From Daphnia pulex (Eukaryota; Arthropoda; Branchiopoda; Diplostraca; Daphniidae): a DNA stretch of 64,000 nucleotides. Below the pieces are notes generated by a model that was given only the letters and a program-made list of their open reading frames with translations, was not told the DNA's origin and did no database searches. Both the position numbers and the translations under genes were made by a program. Positions within the stretch are counted from its first letter, which is position 1, and every line of letters begins with the position of its first letter. The stretch lies in the NCBI RefSeq assembly GCF_021134715.1, contig NC_060024.1:7192001-7256000 (forward strand), in the 5' to 3' direction. This document shows positions 10,651 through 23,800 of the stretch, one piece after another.

Positions 10651-12690
10651 TGAGTTGATACAGCATAGATCGACTTTCCATCTTTTCCTTTCTAACCAGT
10701 CACGTGACTGTGTAGCAGCTAACGATGGAGCGCGTCCATTTGAAAACTGGCACAACGAGGGAGAGAGGGGAGACCGAACCGACCGAACCGACGAGGTCAA
10801 TTCTCTACCACCAATCCCGGAAGCGAAAGGCAGTCACGTGACCCCGCCACTATAACCTGTGGGGGGACACTTTGGCGCAGGAGAAAGGTAGCCGTCAGCC
10901 CAAAAAAATTCCATTTATTTCGAATACATTAGAAACAAACAAACAAACAAAAAATCAAATGAAATTTTAAAAAAAGGTCTTGATGTTGCACACGCGCAGC
11001 GCCTTTTTGTCGTGCACTTTCTTGAATCTTGAATGACACGACGAGAACCACATCTACAAGCGATTGGTGTTTTTTTGTTCCTTTTTGGAATTCATTTTTC
11101 CTGATAGAAAATGGAGAGAATTGGTTTTAGCGGGTAATCCGGTCGCCTGGTAATATCCAGGTCTTGTGCCGTCCATGTAGTCTGAGTCAATATGCAAAGA
11201 GATGACTTTTCGTTCTAGTTTTGATTGTTTGATGAGAGGAGGAGGATGCGTATCAGAAGAAAAAAGTCTTCTGGGCTCTACATATGTATGTTGTATGTAC
11301 AGGCGCATTTTGTTGGCTGGCGCATGACGACTGACCTACTTCTAAACGATGCGACTTTTTTCGGGGTTAAAGAGGTTTCGGGTAAGCGGCCAGGCCGCGC
11401 ACGTTGGCCACTTTTTGGGTTGTTATCTCAAACGCATCTCGTCTTTATATTTCCCATTTGCCCCCTTTCTCAAGTCGGAATAGATTCCGATAGGCAACGC
11501 GAGATGTGGTGGATAATGGACGCGACACAACCAACGGGCCAGCCAGCGCAGTCGCTTTTTCCTCAATCTCTCTCTCTCCCGTCTCTCTCTCGTCGTCTCA
11601 GGATGTCCTAGATGCTTCTGGAAATATCAAAAGGCACGCCCTCGACCGTGTTCCACTTCAGGCTGGCTCTCACCCCCGTCCACTCTTACGCATTATCTTT
11701 TCCGTCCACCCGGAAAAATAAAAGAAAACGACATCCTCATTTCCTTTCTGACCATCACGACAAACCACTAAACACACTATTCCATTTCCATATTCCTAAA
11801 ACTTATTCTGACCCGTCGTCATACTCAAAAGCTATAGGAACCATTCCAAACAAATATTTCTTGTTTGTTTTTCTTTTTGTTTTTTGTCTTCTTCCCAACT
11901 GGTTATCTCATTTCGCCCAGGAATGTTAGGTAGAGTAGCAGTTTCATTGTATAATAAGGGTCAGAGCGATTCGAAATAGTTTCACCATTTCTTCTATAGG
12001 ATATATGTTGTGGTATGTGTGTGTTAATTCCATATATTTTACAACGATGTCACGGTAACAAGAGTTCCCGTCAAACAAGAAACCGAGCAACCCCAACATC
12101 ACAAATCGAAAATATTTCAATTCAATGATTTTTTGAAAAATAAAAATAAAAATTTAAGATATCATTTCATCATCCCCCACAAACAATTCCAAAAAAATGT
12201 GTTGCTGGAATACAAAATCGGTTTCGAAGGGGGGGAAATGGGGGGAAAACATCTGGAATGTTTGTTGTTTGCTGTGAAAATAGAGAAAATGCAAAACATT
12301 CGAAATGATCAATAATTTTTCTTTTTTCGATTGAGTATTTTTTAAAAAGTAAAAGAAACTATTGTGTTTTGTTCAAAAAGCACCAAAGAGTCAAAAGACG
12401 AACGAAGCTGCTGCTATACGGCTAAAGATATTTTGCTTATCCAGCCAGCCATTTGATTGGTTTGTTCCAGATTGTATGACGGCACGAGCTATAATTTTTG
12501 TTTATTTTTAAATTGTATTTTAATCTCTCATTTTTTCGTCTCCGTCTTAACAATTTTCAAGTGTACAGTTTCACCTCTGTCCTCGTCATCGAGGCCATTT
12601 GTTGCTATTTGTAAAGTTGGAAGAAATAATTTTTTTTTGTTTGTTTTTGTGGATTTTTTTGTTTTTTGTTGAAGGGGATGGTGGATTTGT

Positions 12691-15297
12691 TTAAAAGAAT
12701 CCATCTCCGGAAGGATCGTTGAGCCAAGGGTAGTTTGGCGGGCAACGGTTGCAGGTGTGCAGTCTGAGTGTCTCGCCGGGCAGCTCCTTGGTGGTGAGGG
12801 CGCAGGAGTTGGGGACGGCGCAGGCGGAGGGACCGACTGGGCTGCACTTCTCCTTCCAGGGCTCGAAGTTCTTGACCTCGGAGCTGGTCTGCGGGTTCTG
12901 GACCCATTGGATGACCTGGGTCATGGTGACGAAGTAGACGTCGCTGTGCTTGGCCAGGATCTCGTCCATCCAGAAGAGGAAAGCGTCCATGAATTCGGGG
13001 TTGTTCTTCAACCAGGCGGCGTGGAAGAAGAGGCCGAGTGGGGCGCGGTTCTGGGTGTAGTGGCGGTCAAAGTTGTGGTTGAGGAAGGCGTAGAACTGCT
13101 CGCCCGACAGGATGTTGGAGCAAGAGTCAATCATGGCGCAGCCGGGCAGATCCTCGTCGAATGTGGGGTCTTCGCGGCGATCCAGCTCGTTCATCACCAA
13201 CTCCCAGACGGCGTGGCTGCGGGTCGGGCACTTTTGCAAGTTGCCGTGGCAGCGGTGAGGCATGCGGAAGTAGAGCGTGTACGGCCACAGCGGCGGGTTC
13301 TGCAGGGGAGCCGTGATGGTCGAGTCGTAGAGGAAAGCCTGCTCTTCCATCATGGTGAACTGGTTGTTGCCGCCGACGCGCAAGTAAGGAGCGCGCATAC
13401 CCACGATCGAGTTGTCGGTGATGTTGGCGAATTTGTCGATGATGAGACGGGCGCCGGCCATCTCCTTGGCCCAGTCGTCAACGGAAGCCGTCGACCAGAA
13501 AGACTCGTCATCGTTGTGACTGTAATGAATTCAAAAACAAAAGCGGAAGCGTTTTTAGAACTGCCACACCTGGAATAGAGACCAAGCCAAAGGGGGAAAA
13601 CTTACGTAATGGAGTGAGCGGCGATCTCGTGACCCTTGCGGTGGATTTCCTGGACGCCAGAGTAGTTGGAGTACTTGTGGGAGACGAAGAAAGTGGCCTT
13701 AATGTCGCAGCCGTTGGGGTTTTTGCGGACGCCGTTGAACATGTCGCGGTACAATTCGACGTTGTTGTTGTTGATGGCGTCGTCGAAAGTCACCATGATC
13801 ATCTGCGGCACCTGCTTGGCGTCCAGTTTGCCGGGCACTTCTGTGCCGGTTTCAGAGCAGAAACAGTCGGGCAACAGACAGACGGCCGGATCGCAAGCCG
13901 GGGCGCGGTTGGGATCGTTGCTCAAATCTACGGGTAAAGAAAAGAAGGAAAAGATCGGAAGGGGGTATGATTAAACCGTCCAAACTTCAAAATCTGGTAA
14001 ATTGGTTATGGGTGGTTGTAACTTACCGCAAGAGTTTTCATCTGATCCGTCGGTACAGTCTGGCACTCCGTTACAGAAGAGGCTGCGCTCGATGCAAGTT
14101 CCGTCGTGACAGGCCAACATGCCTTCCTGGCAGAGGGGCTCGTCGGTGGACAGGATTGGCCTCAATTTGCGCACTTTCTCTTTGATGAGGCAGTTCTTCA
14201 CCTGCTCTTTCCAGTCGCAAGTTTGCTTCTCGATGTCGAAGGCCAGACCAGCCGGGCAACGGATGGCTTGCAGACCCTAATTCAACAAAGTACATTTAGA
14301 CCATTTGGACCAATTTGTCTCAATTGAAATTGAAACAAAAATAAATAAAAAGGGCTAATAATCACGTACTGAAGATGTGCATTGGATGACATCACGACAG
14401 TTGTCTCCTTCGCCGGCCTGCAGACGGAACCATTCGCCGGCCTCCTTGGCTTTGCACAATTCCTTTTCGAAACTGTCGTCATCGACGATTGTGGGCGCCG
14501 GTGTCGCGTTGGCCTCTGCAAATAGCCAATTGATAGAGAAAGATGAACAACAACTGCCCGAGATTTCACTCCAACTCAGAACTCTTGTGGCCAAATGCAA
14601 TAATTGAAATGACGGAGGAGAAATGCCATCGAAAAAGAGCGTGTGAAAGTTATTTGAATGAAGAAGCAGTGTTGCCCTCGATCTGAGCGTTCGAGTCAAC
14701 TGCCATCACTAGAGCTATCACTAGTTAGAATAGAATGGTGAGTAGCTTTCTCTCAACTTTCTATACACGTCCGGCGTATTTTTTTTCTCTCTCTCTCTCT
14801 CTTTGCCTCTTTCGAGATACTCGGAAAAGTCTTAACAAATTGGCCATCGGCGTATACAAAAAGCCTCGATCATTGTCTCCCTTCTCTTCCATCCGTTCCC
14901 TTCTCTCTTTCTAATCGTTTTCTTTTTGTTGTTGTTGTTGTTGTTGCTGATTTCCATTTTTATTGGTCGGGCAATCATTATTGCGCAACGCTTGATAACA
15001 ATCCGACCGTGTTGGTCGGAATTCGCCAATGAATGTCGTCGTAATTACCCCAAAAAATAAAAGATGACACTTACCAACTGGTCGACGGGCAGCGTTGTTG
15101 GCAGCGGCGTTTTGAGCGTTACGGATTTGGTTAATCTGCGCCTCAACCAAAACTATTGGACACGGACAAAAATATTCAACGTCAAGTTGGAGAACAATCA
15201 AAGGAAAACTTAAAAGCAAATCAAAGAAAAGACTGGAAAAAAGAAACTTACCGGAAGCGAGAAAAACGGTAAAAAGCGAAGTCCACAAGAACTTCAT
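12691..15297 (-). CDS. serp: Serpentine-like chitin deacetylase (CDA1)
   Basis: Six exons (15297-15252, 15152-15075, 14515-14370, 14276-14027, 13927-13606, 13519-12691) join in phase to 556 aa. Order: signal peptide (MKFLWTSLFTVFLASG), an Ala/Asn-rich linker, a peritrophin-A chitin-binding domain (Cys62-Cys119), an LDL-receptor class A module (about 139-173, CTDGSDENSC) and a polysaccharide-deacetylase domain. Motif 1 TFDDA (Asp222, Asp223) and motif 2 HSITH (His278, His282) are intact, as is RAPYLRVGG, so an active metal-dependent deacetylase converting chitin to chitosan in cuticle is expected. The C-terminal part matches Drosophila Serpentine very closely from memory. The catalytic domain is split once here, against three introns in the vermiform-like gene. 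The pair lies head-to-tail, as the orthologous pair does in Drosophila. Confidence 0.93.
14782..14803 (+). repeat. (CT)n tract in serpentine intron 2
   Basis: A TTTTTTTCTCTCTCTCTC run within the 15,074-14,516 intron. Confidence 0.8.
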
Positions 15298-15550
15298 GAT
15301 CACAGCGGAATGGATTGACTGTTTTGGCGACAAAATGACGGCGAGTAGAGCTGGAGTGTTGGGAACCGTGCACTCCGGTTCAAGAACAGCTGCCGACTGA
15401 AGTCGAGGAGCCGATGCACTGTCGAGCTACTACCTGTAGCTGCTGGCCTGATGCTCTCAGTTCGTTGTTGGTGCTGGGAAAAAAACTCTCAGCCCCGCTG
15501 TCGATGTACCTCCTTGTCTGTCTCTCTACCTGCACAGTACTACCAGCACT

Positions 15551-15574
15551 CACCCACTTTCCTTTTATACCCGG
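15551..15574 (-). promoter_or_regulatory. Core promoter of the serpentine-like gene (TATA cassette)
   Basis: The minus strand reads CCGGGTATAAA, five bases, then AGTGGGTG. TATAAAAG begins at 15569, about 270 bases upstream of the ATG. The cassette is nearly identical to the one before the vermiform-like gene. Confidence 0.65.
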
Positions 15575-16654
15575 TCATGCCGTATTGGATCTTTCGGCTC
15601 TGGCCTGGCCCCCATAATGCCTTGTGCTGCCCCCACCAGTATTTCTTCTATATCTCCTCGTCACATCATCTCTTCTTTTTTTTTTCCTTTTTGTCTTTGT
15701 ATATTCTCTCTTTCTTTTCAAGTTTTTCTTATTCAGCTACTTACTTCTACTTCTATTTCTCTCTCTCTTCTTGGATTCTTCTCGCATTTTCTCTTCCATC
15801 TTTCATTCCCGATAGTCTCTTCGCCCAGGGAATTATAGATTCGTCTCTTTTTAATCCCATATCACATGTACTGCTGCTGTAACCCCCCCTCTCCGTTTTA
15901 ATTCCGTCTTTCGGTCTTATAGGCTTATGGCCGAAAGAGCGTCTAGGCATATAAAAAGAAAACTAAAGGTCGAATTCGAGGTCGCTCTATATCGTCATTG
16001 TGGAATCTAAATAAGGATCATCATTGGCTCTTTTGGTTTTTATGATTTCTCATTCGTTTCCTTTTCCTATACGTTACGTATATAAAGTAGACAATAAAAA
16101 AGAGATAGATGAAGACACGATGAGGTGATCACGACAATGACCGTATGAACCAGTTTGCTGCGTTAGCTATAGCTCGGCCTTTTGGCCGAATGCCCTCGCC
16201 TTTTTGTCGACCCCCATCATCTTCTTGGGTATGTTGATTCTCTTGCCACGCTATTTTCCCACACATTTCCTACGTGAGTGCATGTCATTATTATTTATTT
16301 ATTTACCTTTTCACTAGTATACGCTATAGGTGCTGAGCGCGTTTGCTCCTAGTTGATGGCGTTTATTTTATTTTTTGAACCTTAACTGTTTCTCACGCCA
16401 AAAACCGAGAGGGCCCGTGATGCATAGTCTCAGACTTCCGTCTTTGACCCTAACGGCTTTAACTGTACAAGTCGGTGGTAAATTATCAAGTGCGTAATTC
16501 GTGCGCCATATCAGTTTCAAGGCGTCCAAATGTCCCGTAAAAAATGGCAGCTAACGGAAACGGACAGCAACGCCTGCCGGTCTAAACCGTTCGAATGTTC
16601 GCATTGGCCAAAATGGAAACCAATAGCAGCCAGAATGCCAGATGGATGGACATT

Positions 16655-16671
16655 AGACATTAGACATTAGA
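16655..16671 (+). repeat. Short tandem repeat, ACATTAG type
   Basis: The heptamer ACATTAG is repeated about three times in a row. Confidence 0.7.
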
Positions 16672-18076
16672 CAGCTATAGTACCCAAGCCACCAAGCCTG
16701 GAACTGAATATGGTCAAAAATGGGAAATCTATCCAAGAGACTAGTCCATCAACTTTTCTTTCCTCTCTCGCACACTTTTCCCTTTCATTTCGTCTTTGGG
16801 AATAAGGAGAGAGTCTCCTCTCCACACACAGTTGCAGTCGTTCCCAAAAACCCAATGAAATGAATCGCCTCCCTGTGTGCCACACCAGCAATCCATTCCA
16901 ATCTCTCTCTTTCTAGGTAGATTATGTGAGTCTATGAAATTTTCGACCAAAACAGTCCCAGTGGTGGTGATTGCAACGAAAAGATTCTTATTCTTATAGC
17001 CTATGTGACCTGATGGCCTCGCGATATCAACCAAGGTCGAAATGGCCCCTTTTATTTTAGATTTTGGTTTCCAGTCTATTTCTGGGACTTGATACGTGAA
17101 TTTGAGATCACCGTGTCACCCCCTTTTTTCTTTCTTTCCTTAATAAATCCGTTAGAATTTTCGACTTTCGTCTCCCCCTGAGAGGTTCACGCACGCCGTT
17201 GGACGCGTTTACGTTATTCGCCCCCGTCGCTGCTCGCTGCTCGCTGGGTGCTGGGTGCGGAAGTAGCAAACTCATGCCAACAACAAACAACGAGGGCGTG
17301 ACCGTTGACGTGACTGGCTAATAATATGCGTGTGATCCCGTGCCCGCATTATCGCTGAATGAGAAAATCAAGACAAATCCTTCCCCCCCCCCCCTAAAAA
17401 AAAGCATAGACAAAGACAGGATTGGGTTGGAAAAAAACGTGTTCAAACTATCCAGCGATGATTTTGACCATTTCTTTTTCTTTAACTTTTTTGTCACCCT
17501 GTTTGTTTCTTCTCCGAAATGGTTTCTCCCGAAATCGGAATGATCTTGGATCTGCGTTTTCCCCCCTTTTGGCTTTTGTTGTCTTTTTTTTAGTTGAGTT
17601 TATTTTTTTGGCCAAAGCCACCACATCAGCACACAGCCGCTTTTGGCGTTCATTATCGACTGGGCATCGTCCATTTCACTCGGGCAAACGCCAGTACTAT
17701 ATACAGTAGAAGATCTAGGTTACCATTTGAAAAGAGAAAAAAAGATAAAAAAACCAGAAGAAAGCCGACATGAAGAACTTAAATCAAACAAAACCTAAGT
17801 AAGCCAATATCACAGAGATTCATTGGCTCCATTTCGGATATGATGTTGCGGGCGAAGAGAGATGGAATTACTGATTGGAACGACTCCACCTTATTTTGAA
17901 TCTCGTTGCTGGGACTAGGATGCGGTTGGACTTGAAATGCTCCACAAGTTGGCTGCTGATGACGCCGTCTCATTTCCAAATGACACGGACCAATGGCAAC
18001 GCTTGGCTGGACCAAGATGGACCGACGAATCGCGGCCGACGCCATGACGCATATACGTACACACGCGTTAGTAGTC

Positions 18077-18097
18077 CCGTGTGTGTGTGTGTGTGTC
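18077..18097 (+). repeat. (GT)n microsatellite
   Basis: GTGT dinucleotide run in the spacer. Confidence 0.85.
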
Positions 18098-18769
18098 TTG
18101 CTGTTGGCTGATTTGCTGAATTGCTCGTGACCAGCAACTTTCTCCCCCCGGGTTCCACAACCCCGGAACAGAGAGAGAACCGCATGTCTTTGGCTCCCAG
18201 ACTTATGGAAGACCCAATCGACTGGATTGGAAAAGAAAAAACAACAAAACAACAATCAAACAGAAATAAAAAGAAACAGAAACAGAAACAGAATCTCTGG
18301 CGAGAGTTCGATTCGCATGACATGACGTAACCTACTTTTTGTCCCCCTTAATATAATAACGCGTCTGTGTGTTTGTGCACTGCATCCGTGCTGCTGGTGA
18401 GAGTGATGCAAAGATAACGGTGATTATATAAAGACGGGCTGCAGGCAAAATACACCTCGACAACACCAAAATTGGAAACTCTTTTTCGTGATTTTTTTTT
18501 GTTTTTCGTTTTTGGTTTTCTGGTCGTGTTTGGTTGGTTGGTTGATGGCGGAGCGGGGATGCTGAATGAATGTAATCCAAAAAGTGATAATTGAAAAATA
18601 ATTTCATTGGCCTGGAAGAGGCGAAAGGTTGGTAATAGAACTTTGCCATTCTATGGCGAAGGTAGGAAAAGCAAAAAAAGGTGACCTTAACCAAGCGGAG
18701 AAGGAAAGAAAGTTTCGAAAGTCCTCGTTAAATGAGAACCCGTTGAACACACAGATCAAAGCCATCTCC

Positions 18770-18822
18770 TTTCTTTTTCCTTTCTTTCTTTCTTTTCTTT
18801 CTTTCTTTCTTTCCTTCTTCTT
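18770..18822 (+). repeat. (TTTC)n tetranucleotide tract
   Basis: Repeated CTTT/TTTC units with small interruptions; similar tracts occur near 20,337-20,372. Confidence 0.85.
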
Positions 18823-19291
18823 TTCCTTCTCCTGTTGCGCTTCGAGTTTTCCTATTCGCTTCTTTCTTTCTTGCAGATTTCTTCAGAGAGAGATAAATAA
18901 ATATGATTTGCATCTTACGTGATGCAGAGTCCTCCCGCGACAGAATGACAAATGCGTTAGAGACCTGCACCGGTATCCGTATTATGCAAGGGGACGAAAT
19001 GGCCAATATCAAATTTTCATTGGGCAACTCTCCCTCGATTTGAAATCATTTTCTTTCGTTTTCATTTTCGTCTTTGCTTGTTTTTTCCTTTTTTTTGTTC
19101 ATCATCTCATTTGGAATTCATAAGGTAACGGCGTCATTTATTGTAACAGGACTTTCGCCATCACCCGCCGGCCTTCACCGACATAGTCCAAAGAAATCAA
19201 AACAACCGACCACAACAATAATATTAGATATCCCGAGGATCGATCATGACGTGCTTGCGTCACGCCAGCCAGGCGCGGAAGAACTGCTGCG

Positions 19292-19331
19292 TCGAATGCC
19301 GAATGCCGAATGCCGAATGCCGAATGCCGAA
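19292..19331 (+). repeat. Heptamer GAATGCC tandem array
   Basis: Five near-perfect copies of GAATGCC in a row. Since 7 is not a multiple of 3, the array is not a coding repeat in one frame. Confidence 0.85.
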
Positions 19332-20821
19332 TTCATCCTTTCTCTCTGGCGCAGCAAATGCGATCGACGGATCGAGTACGCCAAGAAACGCGCAACGAAT
19401 CAAAAGAAAGAAGAAGTCGAATCAAAATCAAAAGGAAAATGGGGAGACCGGTATTTTTGTGTACCGGTAACGGACCGGGTTAGCGGCTGGCTGGTGCTGG
19501 CTGGTGCTGGCTGAATGGCTGGCTGGCTGCCTTGCTGGCATATAATGGCGATGCCTTGTGAAAGAGAAACGGACAAATGCCGTGCATGCCAATAAACAGA
19601 TGAAAAAGGCGCCTAAAAAGAGAAGGGACGGACGGGACTCTGACAACAAAAACCAAACCAAACAAACTTATAATATATTATTAAAGGAAAAATCGAAAGA
19701 AAAAGTGAGAACAGGTTGCTAAATTAAATGGACACATGGATATATTTAAACATAAAAGAATATTGAAGCAGACAACACCGGAGCGCGCACAATAAGTTAT
19801 ACCATAGACAACAGCACACACGGCGTCCTTGAGTTGTGAAAATAACTGGGCCGCCGGCCGCCTCTTCTCTCTCCTCGAAATAATTCCTCGAAATAATATC
19901 ATACTAATAAATACGCAAATGTGAAATACCATCAAGAAATAAATAAGCCCCCCCCCCCTCTCCCCCTGTAGTAGCCGCTGTAGGAATAACTTTTGCGCCG
20001 AAGAAAAGTTCCAGCAACTGCTTCTCGCCGAGTCTCGCACGCGTATTGTAAATAATATTTCTATAGGTGCTGGCCAGAATGCCGGAGAGAAAGAGAGAGA
20101 GAGAGAATGGGAAAGTGTTCATTGTTTTTTCTTTTTCTTTTTCTTTTCCACCTTGCCCATTATTGGGCAATGGGTCACATGATGCCGGAGTCTTCCCTAA
20201 ACGAAAAGAAAAGCGAACGTTAATGTTCTCTCTCGTCTCTCCTACGTGTTGATGGAAATTGGATGGCCGTTTTTTTCTTTCTTCAGAAGTCGGGCCCGTT
20301 CATTAAGTCTCGTAAAAAGGGAAAGTTGGCGACTACTTTTTTCTTTCTTTCTTTTTTTCTTTTTTTCTTTTTGACCGAGAGAAAGAGAAAAGACGCACGT
20401 ACATCGTTATCCCAAAACATATTATAAACCCGACCTATGTTCTGAGACAGGCGACACTGTCTATTGCACACACACTTAATGCGTTTGTTTTATTTCGAAT
20501 GAGAAAACCATTTGTTATATTGGCAAATTGACTTGAAGTTATAGCGACTTTTCGGCGAATCGACGAGACGTCCACCTTTTTCCAACGGGATATTAAAAAA
20601 AAACACGTCTAGCTATCTATTAAATATTCCTTGGCGGTTTTGAAAAATTGCAGCTAACAGACAAAACAAAACGAAATAAACAAATGAAATCGATTCGCAG
20701 AATTTTCAGCCGCGTGCCGGATTGGAAGCCCCGTCAACGTTTTTTGGCGGAGTAAACTTTCAAAGTTGGCTCGTTTTCGTGGACATATGTATATCCTTTC
20801 ACCTTTCACCACGACGGGAAT

Positions 20822-20862
20822 AAAATAAAAAAAAAAATAAAAATAAAAATAAAAATAAAAAG
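20822..20862 (+). repeat. (AAAAT)n microsatellite
   Basis: AAAAT-type pentanucleotide run following an A-rich stretch. Confidence 0.8.
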
Positions 20863-23800
20863 AGACTGAAAAATCAACCGCCAACTATTTCTTCGTCCTG
20901 CGGCTCATCCAGCTTTCACGAACCACACTTGGTCTCATCGCACCAAACTAATAATCCAAGTGCTCTACACACACAACACACAATCGCAACCGCACTCTAT
21001 ATACTCTAGATACGTTATTACGAACAAAATGAAACACAAGATAATTAGCGCAAAAACCAACCGAGTGCCACACACAATCCGCGTGGTGCCTTCGCTATTA
21101 TCGACCGATTAAAGGCATCGACGATATAATATCAACAAAAAAAATATATAACTTTCTACTCTTTTGCATGCAGTAAAAGAAGAAAAAAAAGGGGGTCTGA
21201 ATAAGTAGGCTAATGCTCCGCGATAATGCATGCTGAGATTTCGAAATTCTGAGAAATACAGTAGATGCTTAATGACAGCCATTGTAGTACTGTACCCTAT
21301 CATCATTCTCCGGGATGTGACTCGCATTCAGTTAGCAGGCCTTGCCCTTGACCGTGATTGCGTTATATATTCACACGTGAGCCTTTTTTGCACGAAAAAC
21401 GTTGATCAAAAATTGTACTTAGTATTCCGTTTCTTTTTTTTTAAAAGTTTGAATTTCGTGACATGTTCCATAAAAGTGTTGAGATCAAAAAGATCAGCCG
21501 ACCTCCGATGAATTGTGTTCGTCGCAGTATAATATCCCAAACTGAGTTTGTGTTCCAAGACTCTTTCTTTCTTTCTTTTCTTGTTGGTTATAATGGCGTT
21601 TTGCTGTTTGAAACATGTGACCTTCCCCCGGAGCCATAGACTTCCTGGTAAAAGTCAGAGCAACAGGCGCACGAGCTGCTGCTGGTCGGGTGAAAGGGGG
21701 CACACACACAACCGCCTAGGAGGGCACACGTCAACTTCTCTAATGTGAAATCGACTTTCCTTTCTCTTTTCATAAATAGCAATGAAACTAGCTTTTTGGG
21801 AAGGAAGGTAGCCGGCCAAACTTGGGCCATGCAAACGGCTATGCGCTATTCTACTATAGTACAGCTCTAGCTCCTATAGAATCTTATAGATCTCCTTTCG
21901 CTTGGGCTATATATCAGTGATATATCAATCCCTTATTCAGCCCCTCCAGAAAGTGACCTTCCCTTATAGCGCTGCTGTGTGGCACGAGGACCAATCCCTT
22001 CGTCCAAGGATATGAGCACCAAAAATCAAATGAAATTGGGGTCTATCCTTCCAAAATGATTTCTACCTACCTTTCTATATGCACACATAGTCGCATACTT
22101 CCCGTCTTGTCAAATCAAGCTAGCAGCAGAGAGCAGACCCCCATATTGACTGTAACAGATAGTCGAGGTTGACCGTATTTATGGAGGGCCCAATGACACA
22201 TCTTGTTTTCTCTTCCTCGACGAGAAAGACCCGTTCACTTTCCATTTCCCACCTCCATTTCCAAACGGCACTCGCCTTACCCTCGATATCCGACAGGTTG
22301 CCAGCTCATATCGCATTGGAGAAAATGAGGATAACACATTTTCTCCTCTGCTTATATACAACGGCCGTTGGTTCTTTCCCCCATTTCAACCAAAATGCAT
22401 GTATATTTAACAGAAAATACCGGAAAATACCAAACTATAGGTGGACTGGTGGAAACTTTTTTTTTGTCCTAGGCTCCTAGTTCCCCCACTCTTTTTATAT
22501 TTATACTTTTTTATTTTTATTTTTTTTTGGTCTCCTCCATTTGTGATGGGATGTTTCTGTGTTCCTTTCCAGTGGACTAGGTCACTGGGTCACAGGTTCA
22601 TCGACGGGTTCTATAACTAAACCCACGACCGGATGGAAGGGCAACACAGAGAGCGCATGCTGCATAATGCTGTTGCCTATATTTTGTTCCATCAGCGCCC
22701 TACAAAGAAATGTTCATCCTCCAAGACAACCCTCGCTTTCCTTTAACCAACCTTCGTCATTCAGTTATTCTATTTCGGATAGATTCCTTTTTTATTTCCA
22801 CGTCAACCAACGACAAACATATCCACCACTTTCCGAATTCCGACTCTTACAAAACGATTAGGTTTTGTCATTTGGTTTTATTTCTTTTGCATTGCTTCCA
22901 TTTAACACGTTCGAAAATGACATTACAACTCTGCTTATTATATTCTAATTCTATTTTGCTAATTAAAATGTATATAGCTTGTATTTATTCATTGACTGCA
23001 ACATCAAAAGAAGAGACAGAGCTGGCTGCTGGCCCTTGTTTCAATTCAAGGATATCCTTGGTCGACTTCGAATTCTAGAGAATTCGACATTCTATTTTAG
23101 CCTCTTTGCAACAGAGCCAGTGTCTTTGCGCATTCCATCGTGACCATAGTTAAATGAATTTCAATAGTCTACCCTTTTTCTCGTGCACATATATTACCAT
23201 ATTTAGTTGTGTGTATGCCAAACAAGGGTTCTTAGAATCACACACTTATGTAGTCTTTAAAGGGCGCTAAATGATCAAATGAATGTTATACAGCCTTGGT
23301 TTTTCGAGACTGACAAAAATTTGGACATTTCTACATTTGTGGTGTAGTCAATAATCAAGTTGTCTGGAAACAATCTCGCGTTCCAGATTGACGCAAACAC
23401 AAGCATCAAATTGTAAGGTCATCTAGATTGGTTGCAACCTTCGGATTTTTTTCCCTTCTGGATTCATAGGTCCAAGGCGTTTCCTGTCTTGCGCTCGCAT
23501 TCATCGGTCATTCATTGACGTACATATTTTGGTAGCGTCTTCCCTGCATCGCTGATTTCGACTTCAATTTATAGTCTTTGGACATGTCTCGTTTCGTATG
23601 TCGTAAATTGATTCCGCAATTATTTTAGCCGGAGGATTATTTAGCCATTAAAAATAGATGAAATGTTGCACGAACGATGGTGCTGGCCAATGGTGTAGAT
23701 GATTACATATGTGAAAAGTAAGACTGTCACAACGCTTACTATTAGCTGGAATGAAATTCATTCTGTAATGGACTCAAAACAAAACGAGACCAATTTTACG

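Larger units (their letters stand above)
9001..12680. other. Non-coding spacer between the two chitin deacetylase genes
   Basis: About 3.7 kb upstream of the vermiform-like gene and downstream of the serpentine-like gene. I see no spliceable coding frame. It holds a G homopolymer, GA and GT microsatellites and pyrimidine tracts. It probably contains regulatory DNA of the vermiform-like gene, but I cannot assign individual sites. Confidence 0.5.

Noticed and set aside
10472..10855. Frames encoding Ser-Leu or Glu-Arg repeats
   Set aside because: Translations of GA and GT microsatellites.
12757..13578. Long plus-strand frame of 273 codons
   Set aside because: Antisense shadow of the last serpentine-like exon; composition is Val/Gly/Glu-rich as expected from the reverse complement of a GC-rich coding exon.
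15451..15882. Plus-strand frame of 143 codons upstream of the serpentine-like gene
   Set aside because: Ser/Phe/Leu repeats from CT-rich DNA, overlapping the promoter; no domain or splice signal.
16171..16186. Short palindrome TCGGCCTTTTGGCCGA
   Set aside because: Isolated 6-bp arms; such hairpins occur by chance in 10 kb and no other terminator-like or RNA context is present.
17779..18323. Minus-strand frames of 117-158 codons
   Set aside because: Driven by low-complexity T and GT tracts (THTHTH, FCFCFF); no recognisable domain.
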